The translations under genes were made by a program, and so were the position numbers. A DNA stretch of 5,754 bases from Campylobacteraceae bacterium (GTDB taxonomy: Bacteria; Campylobacterota; Campylobacteria; Campylobacterales; Sulfurovaceae): positions 1-5,754 of the forward strand of contig JALWZI010000146.1 in NCBI GenBank assembly GCA_027002755.1. Reading direction: 5' to 3'. The notes under the pieces were generated by a model that saw only the letters and a program-made list of their open reading frames with translations, had not been told where the DNA came from and did no database searches. The number at the start of each line of letters is the position of its first letter. Positions within the stretch are counted from its first letter, which is position 1. Of the stretch, positions 4,852 through 5,754 are shown in pieces.

Positions 4852-4858
4852 GGGGAGA

Positions 4859-5754
4859 TCAGAGCTGGGGACCGGCGGCGGAGTAGTCGAACTTGGCGCC
4901 CCGATCGTTATAACGATTGAAGTTTTCGATGAACATCGCCGCCAGCTTGCGGAGCTGCTCGTCGTAGGCGATCTTGTCCTCCCAGGTGTTGCGGGGGTTG
5001 AGGACCGTATTGTCGGCGACACCCTCCAGGGCTTTGGGGATCTGGAGGTTGAAGACCGGCAGGGTTTCGAACTCGACGTCGTTGATGGAGCCGTTGAGGA
5101 TGCCGTTGATGCAGGCACGGGTATCCTTGATGCTCATCCGCTTGCCCACACCGTAGGGACCGCCGGTCCAGCCGGTATTGACCAGATAGACGTTGACCTC
5201 GTGCTCGTCGATCTTTTTGCCCAGGAGCTCGGCATAGACCGTGGGATGCAGAGGCAGGAAGGCTTCGCCGAAGCAGGCACTGAAGGTGGCCACCGGCTCG
5301 GTGATCCCCCGCTCGGTCCCGGCCACTTTGGCGGTGTAGCCGCTGAGGAAGTAGTACATCGCCTGCTCTTTGCTCAGTTTGCTCACGGGAGGCAGGACAC
5401 CGAAAGCGTCGGCGGTGAGGAAGATGATATTCTGGGGATGACCGCCCATCAGGGTACACTCGTGGTTCTCGATATGCTCGATGGGGTAACTCACCCGGGT
5501 ATTTTCGGTCTTGGATTTGTCGCTGTAGTCCACTTTGCCGTTTTCATCGGCTACGACGTTTTCGAGAAGCGCACCGGGGCGGATGGCGTTGTAGATCTCG
5601 GGTTCGCTCTCGGCGTCGAGATTGATCACTTTGGCGTAGCATCCTCCCTCGAAGTTGAAGACACCTTCATCGTCCCATCCGTGCTCGTCGTCACCGATCA
5701 ACGCCCGGTTGGGATCGGTAGAGAGGGTGGTCTTGCCGGTACCCGAGAGGCCGA
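4859..5754 (-). CDS. pckA: ATP-dependent phosphoenolpyruvate carboxykinase, C-terminal part
   Basis: Converts oxaloacetate and ATP to phosphoenolpyruvate, ADP and CO2 in the cytosol, the entry step of gluconeogenesis. The frame is open through the right edge; 297 of about 530-540 residues are visible and the 5' part lies outside. The visible part begins at the P-loop [11 protein letters not shown] (kinase-1a motif of the ATP enzyme). [11 protein letters not shown] follows, which holds the metal-binding Asp equivalent to E. coli Asp269, then [10 protein letters not shown] with the substrate-binding Arg, [49 protein letters not shown] and the terminal AAGPQL. These are diagnostic of the ATP-type (PckA) rather than the GTP-type enzyme. 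No truncation or frameshift is seen. The next gene on the strand, acyP, starts 279 bp downstream and has its own promoter candidate. Confidence 0.97.
   Translation of the reverse strand, partial: GLSGTGKTTLSTDPNRALIGDDEHGWDDEGVFNFEGGCYAKVINLDAESEPEIYNAIRPGALLENVVADENGKVDYSDKSKTENTRVSYPIEHIENHECTLMGGHPQNIIFLTADAFGVLPPVSKLSKEQAMYYFLSGYTAKVAGTERGITEPVATFSACFGEAFLPLHPTVYAELLGKKIDEHEVNVYLVNTGWTGGPYGVGKRMSIKDTRACINGILNGSINDVEFETLPVFNLQIPKALEGVADNTVLNPRNTWEDKIAYDEQLRKLAAMFIENFNRYNDRGAKFDYSAAGPQL

Overview
The window is an ordinary, gene-dense stretch of bacterial chromosome. It is fairly GC-rich, with a clearly AT-richer island at about 3285-3890. No single marker fixes the taxon. The gene mix (ATP-dependent PEP carboxykinase, short MsrA, single-domain acylphosphatase, HAE-1 type RND pump) and general sequence character make me suspect a GC-rich, probably aquatic proteobacterium or campylobacterote of the Nitratifractor/Sulfurovum kind. 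That is an impression, not a demonstration.

Layout. Positions 1-1978 (minus strand) hold an efflux operon: a periplasmic adaptor lipoprotein followed after 5 nt by the first 279 residues of an RND pump that runs off the left edge. Its promoter and a small palindrome lie in the gap at 1979-2067. Positions 2068-2676 (minus) encode a LysE/RhtB-type amino-acid exporter. It is divergent, across 65 bp, from msrA (2742-3284, plus). Next comes a self-contained yefM-yoeB toxin-antitoxin pair (3349-3864, plus) with a strong extended -10 promoter set inside an 8-bp inverted repeat that carries the TGTACA core known from YefM-YoeB operators. An 82-bp REPIN-like double hairpin (3907-3988) separates the toxin from a convergent small cysteine-rich protein gene of unknown function (4018-4224, minus). 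Upstream of that gene is a short heptamer tandem repeat (4246-4276), then acylphosphatase (4304-4579, minus).

Positions 4612-4858 are non-coding and unusually structured. They hold a 7-bp hairpin, an 85-bp element bounded by perfect 16-bp inverted repeats, an orphan plus-strand extended -10, and a hairpin just past the 3' end of pckA. The C-terminal 297 codons of pckA (4859-5754, minus) fill the right edge.

How the genes relate. Apart from the efflux operon and the toxin-antitoxin pair, the genes look like independent units: envelope export, oxidative protein repair, stress/addiction, acyl-phosphate hydrolysis and gluconeogenesis. I found no coherent new multi-gene system. The points most worth a second look are the structured non-coding elements and the cysteine-rich small protein.
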